Source: Scleromitrula shiraiana
Lineage: Eukaryota; Ascomycota; Leotiomycetes; Helotiales; Sclerotiniaceae
Reading direction: 5' to 3'
DNA: 64,000 bases
NCBI GenBank assembly: GCA_028455995.1
Contig: JABELC010000010.1
Coordinates: 248,001-312,000, forward strand
Within the stretch, counting starts at the first letter, position 1; the number at the start of each line of letters is the position of its first letter. Shown here in pieces: positions 22,738-32,714 of this stretch. The position numbers and the translations under genes were made by a program. Below the pieces are notes generated by a model. It was not told the origin of the DNA. It made no database searches and saw only the letters and a program-made list of their open reading frames with translations.

Positions 22738-25225
22738 TTCTTTCACGCTTTTTCCTATATTTCCTATTTTTCCCTTTCAATCTAATTTTAACGACTCATG
22801 ATAACGGCTCATGATCACGACTCAAGCTAAAATAATACAATATTATGTCATGAACAAATAACAGCAGATAAATGCAAGTGAAATTAACAACGCGTGAACA
22901 CAATATGTGAATGTAATGACAATTTTTAGAATAAAGGAAACGCATCGCTAAACGATTAGTAAGCAAGAAAGAGCAATACTATTGACTAGAAGAAAAGAAT
23001 CATAAAATCTTAGCAAAGGAATACAGTAGATCATTCTAACACTTATTTAGATAAACTTAAAAAGCTATTATCAACTGGTAGTGCATACTCTGATGTAAAT
23101 TAATCATCCTCACTCAAAGCACATAAACGAACAAAAAAACAAACAAACAAAAAAGTATCAAATAGAGAAGTATGAAATAACAAAAACAGTACGTTTACCA
23201 GATCTTCATTTTCCCCTATTAACTCTATCCCACCTCCTATCCTGGCCCCGTTACCGGTCCCAAAGGAAACATCAATACGATTTAAATAGCTAGAAGCAAG
23301 GTTGGTGAAATAAAGATAAGGCGCCAGGTAATAAATGCTGTTGATACCGAGTTGGGTGGGGGAATTTGGGGGGATGGTGAAGGAGGGGTGGGGGTGCGCT
23401 ATGTAGGTTGAGGCTGGGAAGTTTAGGATATAGACTTTTATATGTTTATTATTAGCTATCTAGACGATATTGAATTTCCGTCTGTCATTTTTCATGAGAG
23501 AGGTCTAGCGGGAAAAAATAGAAAGGGAGAGGAAGAAGGCAAAAAAGGTGAGCAACCTATGTTACTTAAGAAAAAAAACTTGCTTAAGAGAAAAGAAAAG
23601 AAATACAAACAAACCAACACCCTTCGAATCCGCAACCGCAACCGCAATATTCGCCTCATTCAATCTCGTCATCTTATTTAAAAATATCGACTGTTATATC
23701 GACTACGTGTTCTACTATTACTTCATTTCCACTCCCATTTCCACTCCCATTTCCCTCTCCACTTTCACCTTCACTTTTACTTTCATTTTCGGTGTCGGTT
23801 TCAATATACGTAGATGCAATCCACCCCCACAAATCAACCCTCCAAACCCCATTATCACCCCCGGTATTCTTCCCAAAAGCCCCCGTATACAGCGTATACA
23901 GCGTCTGCAGCGCTCCGTAATAAACTTCAATATCCGGATTCTGTTGCGTTATTCCCAGGAGCCCGATATATGTTGAGCTGTTGAATGTGTGATGTGTGAT
24001 GGGACGGGAAGTGCAGTGCAGTGCTGCAATACTAGACTACTTAGTACATTGGGGGGAGATATATATATTTATATCCATCTCATCTCATCACACCCCATCC
24101 CACCCCATCCCATCCCACCCCATCCCATCCCATCACACCCAACCCCAGCTTTCAAATCCCCATTTCCAATCACCAAACTCCTCTTCCAATCCCCCTACAG
24201 CCCCCATGCACCAACCATAACAAGCCCAGAGCCTAATGAGTCTCTTCAAAACCGTCTAATACATACCTACTCAGGTACTACCAAAATCCCTTCATCCCAC
24301 ATCCATCCCATCTATCCAAATGCCCTGCACTCGACCTCGAAAAACGCCTACCAAGTATAAGCAATAAGCAATAAGCAATGCGAACAGCGCAGAAAAGCTA
24401 AACTCCCCATCCTTAACAATCAAATCAAATCAAACCACACATTTCACTTCCCATGCAGAATATTCTCGGGCTTTACAGTTATTGGTGATTGGTAATCAAT
24501 CTACTGCCAAGCCAAGGATATATATATATATATAAAAAGAATATGTAGCGATACGCTGAGTGGAGTGACAAACAAGGTAAGATGGAATCACTCTAATTTA
24601 TTATTCAAGAGAAACTTCCTTCGTACTCACAAATACCAAATACCAAACACCCAGATAGGAAGCTTTCCCAACAGAACCATAACAAATAACCAGCCCTCTC
24701 TCCCCCCACACCCCCAAAAAAAGTATTCTTCTTCGCCGTTGAAATCACATCACTACTCTGATCACCAATTCCAATTCCAATTCCAATTCCAACCCCATGC
24801 CCAAAACCCAACCTTCTAATTCTCAAATCTCAACATTCCTTCCTCACATCTCCTCAATTTTTCTTTTTTAGAAAACATCAAGGAACCACACTAATCCACA
24901 TACCCATTACAACCCCCACGACCGATCATCCCCCGGTCCCAAAGATGGCTCACAAACATCCCAATGAATCATACATATCCTCACATCGAATCCCTCTCCC
25001 CGGAATAAGACCCTCATACCCCGTATCCACACCTCTCGCATCGAATATAAACAATTGTTTCCTCGCCTTTAAAATATCCAGGTATTGTTTATCGCAATCG
25101 TCGCAGATAGCCACGAAGGAGTCTCTTCATGATTCTTTCCAAGATAAGTAAAAAATTCTCTCCTTCGCATCTCATTTTTAATTGGGCCATCCAGCGTTCT
25201 CGTGGAAGATTCGCCTAGTGAACAT
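22738..25225. other. Long gene-poor interval with low-complexity tracts
   Basis: About 2.5 kb without a credible gene. It holds a pyrimidine-rich tract of CACTCCCATTTC units (23728-23795), a CATCCCACCCCATCCC tract (24090-24140), a TATATATATATA run (24518-24532) and an ATTCCA hexamer array (24770-24795). Frames at 23442, 23548, 23989, 24565 and 24945 follow these tracts and are compositional. It could contain a long non-coding transcript or a decayed element, but nothing identifies one. Confidence 0.5.
24090..24140. repeat. CATCCC/CACCCC low-complexity tract
   Basis: Irregular tandem units of CATCCCAC and CCCCATCC. The pyrimidine strand is the plus strand. Confidence 0.8.
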
Positions 25226-26683
25226 CTACGCATCGTAGATGCGTTGGAAGGATCGTATGGTGCAACGGACGGAAGTTGGCATGTCTCTGTGGAATGAAGC
25301 TACGTAATCCTCTAGGTAAATCATCGCTTCATGGACCTTGATGATCTTTTCGTTGGAGCAGTCGATGAAATTATGCTCGTTAGATTCAATATCGCTCAAA
25401 AATTGCATTGCGGCATCCGAAAATCCAATATCGATTAGTCCACCTTTGGCCTTTTCTTCCTTGATAAATTCTGTGATTGCGAACGATGCTTCTTCGATGC
25501 GTATGTATTGTTTCTCAAGATATATGAGTGCAGGTTGACGGTGTTTCTTGTAAATGTGCACATCACTAGTTTTCATCTCGTACGTGGCCTCCATGAGAAT
25601 ATCTCCACCACGGTGCCAACCATTACGTCTAAATGGATTGATAAACTCGGACTTTTTATACTGCTTGTACTCTGGGTCTTGGATATCAATTGACCTAAGG
25701 TCTTCTGCCATCATTCCCATCTCGATTTCAAATGGTAGATATCGCTCGAAAGCTTGCGCATAAGTAATCAGTCGTTTATAAATCTCGAACAAATGGTCAA
25801 CTGGCTTATCACTAATCACAATTTGCCATATGTACTCTTTCAATACCGGCGGAAATTGGCGAACGAGAACTAGGAATGACATATCAAGTAAGTAATTTGA
25901 AGATGAGAAAATAATCAGAATAGCCTTACAACTACCCACAGTTTCGCAATCTGGAGGGCATCGAGGTATAATTTCAGGAAGATCAGCATCTCTCGCTTCT
26001 CCAATGATAAACTGATTGTTTGATATTGCGAAGGCCTTTGAAAGGGGACAAGACATTCCAGAAAGTCTCGAATCAAAATTCATCGCGATCAGTATGATGC
26101 ATGCTAGGAGGTACAACGAAAACCTCCAGAAAATCAGGCGGGTGAACACATATAGCACAGCAGAAGTTGGTCAATGACCATCTTGGTTACATCGAATCTA
26201 TTCCTGTATCAGGTGCTTCAGCACGCGAAAGTGTACTAATGACCACACGCCAACGTTTGACTTTTGGCATATTAATATTGTTTATAGTGTAGGCGTTGGG
26301 TATGCTGCTATCTTTTTATAATAGATGGATCTGGTGAGTGGAGAAAGCTCGAGTAAAAAGGGGCCACCGCCATTAGTTACCTCAACCTTGTATAAGGCAC
26401 AGGCAATATAAAAGGTATTGGATTCAGACAAAATTGGTGAAGCTTCCCCATACACTTGTCGACAAACTCCCAAAACTTGTAGAGACAAATCATGTTCCAC
26501 AATAGGCGAATCTTGCCCCTTATCTGGAACGAACGAGATCAGTTCTGCTTTACCTAGAATATCAGTAACTAGCAAATATTCGTAGACTTTAAGCCTGAGT
26601 TCGATTGGCAATTCTCCTAGGAAGGGAGGTTTGAATGTCTTCGAAGCTGTACAGTTCTGGGTTGCATAATTTTCTAGATTCAT
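25226..26683 (-). pseudogene. Broken F-box/2EXR-like family gene
   Basis: Reading down the minus strand, an N-terminal F-box-like segment is intact (LGELPIELRLKVYEYLL, then LQVLGVCRQVYGEASPILSE). The homologous reading then changes frame between about 26370 and 26285. It continues (NMPKVKRWRVVIST) through a TAA at 26187-26189 into LTNFCCAICVHPPDFLEVFV, meets a TGA at 26073-26075, continues FWNVLSPFKGLRNIK, and shifts frame again near 26000-26010. The C-terminal part (EARDADLPEIIP, then an in-phase intron at about 25868-25931, then TYAQAFERYLPFE and LIYLEKQYIRIEEA) is open to the stop at 25226. The order of segments matches a fungal F-box-like family with a helical C-terminal part. Two stops and two frame changes argue for a pseudogene. 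Separate short genes at 26282-26683 and 25226-26083 are the alternative. Confidence 0.55.
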
Positions 26684-27064
26684 CTGATTGGAACTTAAAA
26701 ACACAACACAACAATTTGTAAGTATGAGCACTTTTAATACTTTGAGAGGATCATTGAGGATATCTTACTTTTAGTGAAGAGATCGATGATGCTATGTGCT
26801 GTGTGCAGATGCGCCATTTATTTTCCTCTTTCTGAAGCCATTTCTCTTTACAAAGTAAATAATTGCTTCTGTCGACGACCCTTTTTTTTGATGACATTGA
26901 TATTGTGTTTCAAACAGAAAATGAAGTTGCTTGTTCAACTTTACGTCTTTTGTCTACAAATGGGTAGTTCTTGCCAATCGATAATTATTATTAGTGAACC
27001 TCAACAAGAGATTCCCGCTCATCTTCCAAAATCCTAGGATGATCATTAGCAATAACGAAATAAT
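26684..27064. other. Intergenic between two F-box-like loci
   Basis: Short AT-rich spacer; the plus-strand frames at 26774-27037 and 26994-27182 have no domain and overlap the 3' end of the 2EXR gene. Confidence 0.5.
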
Positions 27065-27703
27065 TCATACTAATCTACTCACATTCGATAATTTCATACT
27101 ACCAACAACATCAACACTCCCAAACTCAGGAACCTCAACATCCCTCGAAAGTCTCATAACATTCTGCAACCATTCACAATAATCCGGAAAACCAGTTACA
27201 CTACCATAAACCTTGGTAATCTTAACCTCCCTAACCCCCTCAAACAATTTCAAATTCCTATAATCCGACCCTCTAAACTCAGCCTGTTCAACTCGAATAG
27301 TTAATTCATCGATCCCACTAAAAGCCATCTGGACCTTTTCCGCAGAGAAATTGGCATCACAGTCTAATCGCACCACTATGTAATATCGCTTGATGAGAGA
27401 TATTAGGGATTGAGAACTGATGGTATCGTATTTCCAACGTAAACGAGGGAGACCATTGAGGAGTGTTGGATGGGCAATAAACACATTGTTTCCATAGAGG
27501 ATTTGTTGGGCTTCTTGGTGGATTTTTCGACATACGCATAGGATTTGAGGATGGATTGGGGGATCGCTACCGAGTGGTCTGGGGGTTGATAGAGATGGTA
27601 AGATTAAGAGATGATTGTAGATTTGATTGCGAATCTCTCCTGGGAGATCAAGAAAGGAAAGTTTATGATTTGTTAGTTTTTTATATATATTATTTTGATC
27701 CAT
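27065..27703 (-). CDS. 2EXR/F-box-like domain protein
   Basis: The single exon begins MDQNNIYKK at 27703 (212 aa). An upstream in-frame ATG at 27763 would add a Thr/Ser repeat (TSTSTSTSTSTST) made by a GATGTG-type microsatellite, so the inner start is preferred. The domain signature is FLDLPGEIRNQIYNHLL, followed by PQILCVCRKIHQEAQQILYG and NNVFIAHP, typical of the large fungal 2EXR/F-box-like family, whose members are thought to act as adaptors or have unknown roles. Conservation-like pattern continues (RYYIVVRLDCDANFSAEKVQ, DELTIRVEQAEF). It lies just upstream of the broken F-box-like gene on the same strand, so the two may derive from one expansion. Confidence 0.75.
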   Translation of the reverse strand: MDQNNIYKKLTNHKLSFLDLPGEIRNQIYNHLLILPSLSTPRPLGSDPPIHPQILCVCRKIHQEAQQILYGNNVFIAHPTLLNGLPRLRWKYDTISSQSLISLIKRYYIVVRLDCDANFSAEKVQMAFSGIDELTIRVEQAEFRGSDYRNLKLFEGVREVKITKVYGSVTGFPDYCEWLQNVMRLSRDVEVPEFGSVDVVGSMKLSNVSRLV

Positions 27704-27763
27704 TGTGGAAGTGGATGTAGATGTGGATGTGGATGTGGGTATGAAGATAAATATACGATACAA

Positions 27764-28508
27764 TTGTATAAGAAATGATATAGTAATATGATGAAATCTC
27801 TCTATTCATGAAATGGAATGATCATGATAGCTGAAGTGTGATAGCTTAAGTGTAACACACCATTTCAAAAACACGGGACGGATAATCAATTAATTCAATT
27901 AATTGATATCGATTCATTGATTGATTGCAAGGATTCAGATAAGATCAAGCCTCATCGATAAAAGCCAGCCTTGCTCCCTTACTAATATAATAAATTTACG
28001 GTTAGTTCCGATCAAATAAACCTGACACCCCGAATAATAATAATAAACTTTGAATCATCCGCCCCAGGATGGATTGCCAAGCACGATTAAAAAAGTATGA
28101 TTACTAATATTACCTACCCCTCGTGGACATCATATTACCCCAAACCAGCCAAGACAAACGGACCGCAAATAATTAATTAATTAATTGATAATATTGAAAG
28201 GGATCCTCCATCCCATCCTTCATCCTCCATCCTTGAGCCTTGTACATACGAAACATACCATACCGTACATAATCTCCAACCCAAACGGAGATTATTTCAA
28301 GTGCTTGTTTTTTATTTTAAACCAAATATCTCGAGTTACTTGTTTATACACATAAAAATAAACATAGAAATCAACCAACTTTCCTTTATTTTAAACCATC
28401 CCATCCCAATCCACTCACTCACTCACTCACTCACTCACTCACTCACTCACTCACTCACTCACTCACTCACTCACTCACTCACTCACTCAACCGCATTAAC
28501 CAACAACT
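27764..28508. other. Divergent intergenic region upstream of ERS1
   Basis: AT-rich with (TTAA)-type runs at 27890-27905 and 28168-28186, then a pyrimidine-rich leader and the ACTC microsatellite immediately before the ERS1 start. It is the upstream region of both the 2EXR gene and ERS1. Confidence 0.6.
28413..28489. repeat. (ACTC)n microsatellite in ERS1 5' leader
   Basis: About 19 perfect ACTC units, ending 20 bp before the ERS1 ATG, so probably transcribed as 5' UTR. It creates a spurious THSLTHSL reading frame in another phase. Confidence 0.95.
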
Positions 28509-29476
28509 ATGATCATAACCACCTCCCTCCTGCAACTAACATCCTACCTCTTCGGCTGGATCTACACCCTCTGCTGGTCTCTCTCCTTCTACCCCCAACC
28601 TCTCCTCAACTTCCGCCGCAAATCCACCACGGGAACCACCATCGACTTCCCCTTCATCAACGTCCTCGGCTTCGTCGCCTACTTCACCTCCAATGTCGCA
28701 TTCTTCTATTCCCCCGAAATACGCCGCGAGTACGCGCTACGACACAACGGCCATACGCCCACGGTGCAGTTTAACGATTTGACGTTTGCAGGACATGCGG
28801 TTCTCATTTCGTTTCTTACGCTTTCGCAGTTTTTTCCGGGGGTATGGGGCTTTGACAAGAGGGGGAAGAGGGGCCCCGGGAGTAGGATTAGCAGGAGTAT
28901 ACTTGGGTTGTCGGTGGGGTGTGTGGTGGGTGTTATTACAGTGCTGTTGATTGTTGTGGCGAGACAGGATGGGGATGCTACTTATGAGTGGGCTTGGATT
29001 GATGTGGTATGTGAAAAGAGAAGTTCCTTTGCATCATCTTGTTATATATACATATTTCACATTCTACCCCTTTTTTTTCTTCTTTCTTCATACAATATAA
29101 CTAACCTCCACCCCCTCCCCCACAGATCTACGCCGTATCCTACGTAAAACTAATCATAACAATCGTAAAATACATGCCCCAAGTGCTCACCAACTACCGC
29201 AACCGCTCCACGCACGGCTGGTCCATCCTGCAAATCCTGCTCGACTTCGCCGGCGGCGTTCTCTCCATCGCTCAACTGGGAATCGACAGTTATTTACAAG
29301 GAGATTGGTCTGGTATTACGGGAAATCCGGTTAAGCTTATGCTTGGGAATGTGAGCATCTTTTTTGATGTCGTGTTTATGGTTCAGCATTATGGCTTGTA
29401 TAGGGGGAATAAGGGGAGTGGGCATGAGGAGGATCCCCTACTGCCGGTTTTGGAGGATGATACTAGTTTTGAGTAA
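28509..29476 (+). CDS. ERS1: Cystinosin homologue, PQ-loop lysosomal/vacuolar cystine transporter
   Basis: Exons 28509-29006 and 29126-29476 join in phase 0 (GTATGT donor, CCCCACAG acceptor), giving 282 aa. Seven hydrophobic segments are evident. The two PQ-loop motifs are [16 protein letters not shown] near residue 30 and [19 protein letters not shown] just after the intron. Gly-Trp-Ser and the following [16 protein letters not shown] helix match cystinosin's conserved second repeat. The protein exports cystine from the vacuole/lysosome coupled to protons. In yeast the orthologue is ERS1. The C-terminus is acidic ([12 protein letters not shown]), including an acidic dileucine-like PLLP that may act as a sorting signal. 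Length is slightly short of human cystinosin because the luminal N-terminal extension is missing, which is normal in fungi. Confidence 0.9.
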
Positions 29477-30804
29477 GGGGGTGGGATGGCGTGGGATGGG
29501 ATGAGGAAAGAGATGGAGATGGAGATGGAGATGGAGATGGAAGGGCGTTTGATTAGAGTTTGTTTAGATACCCATCATTGGCTCGACGCCGTTTGGATTT
29601 ATAGATAGATGTTGGCGTATTTTTTGTATTTAATTGGTTAGCCTGATATATAGATATATTATAATGAATATTTTATTCTTCCTAGGTTGCAAGGTCAACT
29701 GAAATATCTCATCCTAGGGTATCTTGTCTATCCTATTGCACAATAACATCACTTTAAACTCCAGAGTAATAAATCTCATCTCACTAATAAATATTCGTAC
29801 TACCATAATAAATTACACAGCTTATCCAACTCTTTTCCCTTCTCTTTCACAATATCCATCCATCATTCACTCATTCATTCATTCATTCATTCATCACCCA
29901 TACATTCATATGATCAATACGTCACGTCAACCCTCCCCTTCCCCTCGCCATATCACATTATATCGCATCATATCACGCAATAAGCACATGTCACTTGTCA
30001 CATCCATATCTATATCCATATCTCGAATTTATTTTTTAAAAGACTATTCAAAATATATCTAATCATTGAAAAATGAGGCTTTGAGTTTTGGATTAATTGA
30101 ACGGCTATTAAGAATTCATCATTACCCATATATTCATATGATAGATATGTTACGTCAACCCTCCCTTTTCCCTTCTTTTTCTTTTGCTATATCACATTAT
30201 ATTATATTATATTATGTAATAAGTACATATCACATCTCTATCTATATCTCCAATTCATTTTTTAAAAGACTATTTAGAACATATCTAATCACTGAAAATG
30301 GGGCTTTGAGTTTTGGATTAATTGAACGGCTATTAAGAATTCAAACAGCTCGCATTTTATTCATCACATTCGTTTTATTTACTTCTAGACTGCTCATGTT
30401 GTACTTGTGTTACTGTGCTAGAATATGGATGGATAATATAATCACATGCAAGGAAATATATTCAGGCAGATCAGATCATTTGAGAAGAAAAAAATCACAG
30501 AAAGTATTTTTGCTTATTTTCCCAGATGCATGGTGCGTGTATTTTATCCTCCACATTTCCTTCACGTATTGTCTCCTGATTCGAATTGATTCGAATTGAA
30601 TGGGTTGTAATCTTACGAAGAAAATACTTAGCTGATTTCTCTGTCAAATCAAATCATTCCCATTCTCACCTTCGCACAACAAAGTGCTCAGTAGTTCACC
30701 ACCAATTTCTCCCCATCCCCCCCCTTGTAATCATTTCCATCGCCATTTTCATCGCATGTGTATGTATCGATCTTATTCGGCAGCCAGTCGTTTCGAGCCG
30801 CCTA
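29477..30804. other. Intergenic with GAGATG tract and a 228-bp tandem duplication
   Basis: It opens with GGAGAT repeats (29510-29540), then (CATT)n near 29868-29892, then the duplicated block described separately. Frames at 29724, 30066 and 30586 run through the repeats and show no domain. Confidence 0.6.
29893..30343. repeat. Two-copy direct tandem repeat, ~228 bp, transition-biased divergence
   Basis: Copy 1 spans about 29893-30118 and copy 2 about 30119-30343. Anchors such as TTTTTTAAAAGACTATT and GGATTAATTGAACGGCTATT are shared at an offset of 228 bp. Where the copies differ, copy 2 usually has T for C or A for G; in one 30-bp block (29960-29990 against 30190-30220) nine of nine differences are of this kind. 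Confidence 0.8.
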
Positions 30805-31335
30805 CTACTTTCGATTGTTATCTGCGTTGTTGGAGCTACCAAAGGCAAAGGTTTGGAACGAGGCTGCGATATCAATATTTTCTTGCGAAGTATCTTCGAA
30901 CCCAGCTTCATGATCACCATCGGTCTTAAATCCATCTTCACTACCACCATCAGTCTTCGGCGTCTCCCCACTAACAACCGAGCACCGTCTTGGGTGATAA
31001 CAACTCTCCATCAACAATTTCTTCAACCCATCAACACACTCATCAAATGCTTTGAAGATCTTATAATTCTCCTCTCCAACACATATGCCATCTCCAAAGA
31101 GTCTAGTCCGAAGATCTTTTCGAAATAGTCTGACCTTTTCGACAATCTCCCCGTACTTCGGCATTCCTTTCAAGCAGTATTCGCACTCGGCGCATATCTT
31201 ATCGGTGATTTCAACTTCGCTGGAGTTGTAGCTTGAGGTACAATCGCTGCCGGAATTTTTGCTGCTGGTGCATGGAGAGATGTAGGCTCCGGCTACGTGT
31301 CCACAGCTCCCTAGTTGCTCTTTTGTGTGACGCAT
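30805..31335 (-). CDS. Small protein with CGH/CxxC Cys-rich motif
   Basis: A single frame of 176 aa. The N-terminal half reads LGSCGHVAGAYISPCTSS, then GSDCTSS, then KICAECEYCLKGMPKYGE: a C-x-H...C...C...CxxCxxC layout suited to zinc binding. It is followed by a charged helix (EIVEKVRLFRKDLRTRLFG) and a DGICVGEENYKIFKAFDEC segment with more Cys. The C-terminal ~50 residues are Asp/Gly/Ser-rich and low complexity. No signal peptide. The layout recalls the genes at 19175-19709 and 21205-22737. I do not recognise a named family. The plus-strand frames across 30586-31128 are shadows. Confidence 0.62.
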   Translation of the reverse strand: MRHTKEQLGSCGHVAGAYISPCTSSKNSGSDCTSSYNSSEVEITDKICAECEYCLKGMPKYGEIVEKVRLFRKDLRTRLFGDGICVGEENYKIFKAFDECVDGLKKLLMESCYHPRRCSVVSGETPKTDGGSEDGFKTDGDHEAGFEDTSQENIDIAASFQTFAFGSSNNADNNRK

Positions 31336-32714
31336 TTTTGAGAGATGAAAGGTTCTTGAGTTGGTGAGCGCGATCTGAACGATTCAAAAAACTCCATCAG
31401 TCTCATATATATATATATCTTTACAAGGTCTCACACAGCTACCTCATACATCCCGCTTGATTCCATAAACCTACCTATCCTTATGCTATTTCTATTTCTC
31501 CCAACAATATCCTCCCCAAACAACACCTTCCTTCAATCTGTTTTCTAATCAGAGTTATGATATTTGGGTTGAGGTTGCGAGTATGTCTGGTATTTTATGA
31601 GGGGAGGATAGATCGAGGAAAGTTGTTGAAAGATGGCTGGGTGTTGTATTTATTTCACTTAACTTTTAGTTTTACTCTCCACTCTAAACCTCCCACATAA
31701 CCTCATCTTCACTTTCCCTCCAATAATAATAAGTTAAATCATTTAATTAATTGGGAATTGGGTGTTCTACTCCCATTGCCATCTATTTACTATGTATGTA
31801 GTACAAAGTCTAGTAAACAAAGCCATCACGATCATCATCAGTATTCATTTCAATATTTCTTTAACTTTAACACTAAAATATCTTTATTTCCAATGACCTT
31901 ACAACTTTTGACTGATAGAAAATAGAACGGCATATTATACTAACTTTATCTATCTATGGGCATTCGACTTGTTTGTGGTGGGATTTGTTGTATATTTACC
32001 AGGAATGTTATAGGTTATTGGTTCAAAGAAAGAAGAAAAAAGACTTACTAGATTCTAAGATCTTAGGTTGTCATATAAGAGTATGCTACTAGCGTAGTTA
32101 TGCAGCATCTTAGCGATGTAAAGCAAAGCCGCGATTACAATCTGCGGTTTGTTTCAAAGTTGAATAATCCATGGATATCCGTCAATCCGCGAACCACTAT
32201 GTGGATATGCACCTTATTATTCTATTTTGCATGTTGTAAGTTGCTTCAAAGTTGCAAATGCAATGTGTTTTAGTGGTGTTAATTTTCTTTGTTTATTGTT
32301 TTGTTTCTTCGGTTTTATTGTTTGCCTACGGTATACTCGTGTATTGATTGCACTAGTTGTGTATGTACGTATGAAGTTCGACCACGATAAGAATTTCGGA
32401 ATTTACTATCGTCTATTGCCAGTCAATTGGATTTTACATTGTATTTAGTCTTTATTTTAATTGTATATAAATAACTTAGTTCAAAATTTACTTTATGTAA
32501 GATTCAACGAGCATTATAGTCATTCAGTATGTGCCGAAATTGGAATGGTGTGGTAATTTTCTTTGAATATCTCAACGACTGCATTTGATCGACAAAGCGT
32601 TCTTTCACTCATCATAATCTAATGTTTCTTATTCAACTATGCGTTTCAGATGTTAAGTTATTCGTGTAGGAATTGTACATTCGGTCAATAAATACACTAA
32701 AGACATTTATAACC
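31336..32714. other. Divergent intergenic region
   Basis: Lies between two genes read outward. It is AT-rich, with a TATATATATAT run near 31408 in what would be the promoter of the small Cys-rich gene. A frame at 32227-32448 is hydrophobic but unlike any family I know. No gene called. Confidence 0.5.

Noticed and set aside
22738..25225. Possible degenerate transposon in the long gap
   Set aside because: No terminal repeats, target duplication, transposase or reverse-transcriptase motif could be found; only low-complexity tracts.
28301..28774. Open frame encoding a long THSLTHSL repeat
   Set aside because: It is a translation of the ACTC microsatellite in the ERS1 leader and then the wrong frame of ERS1 exon 1.
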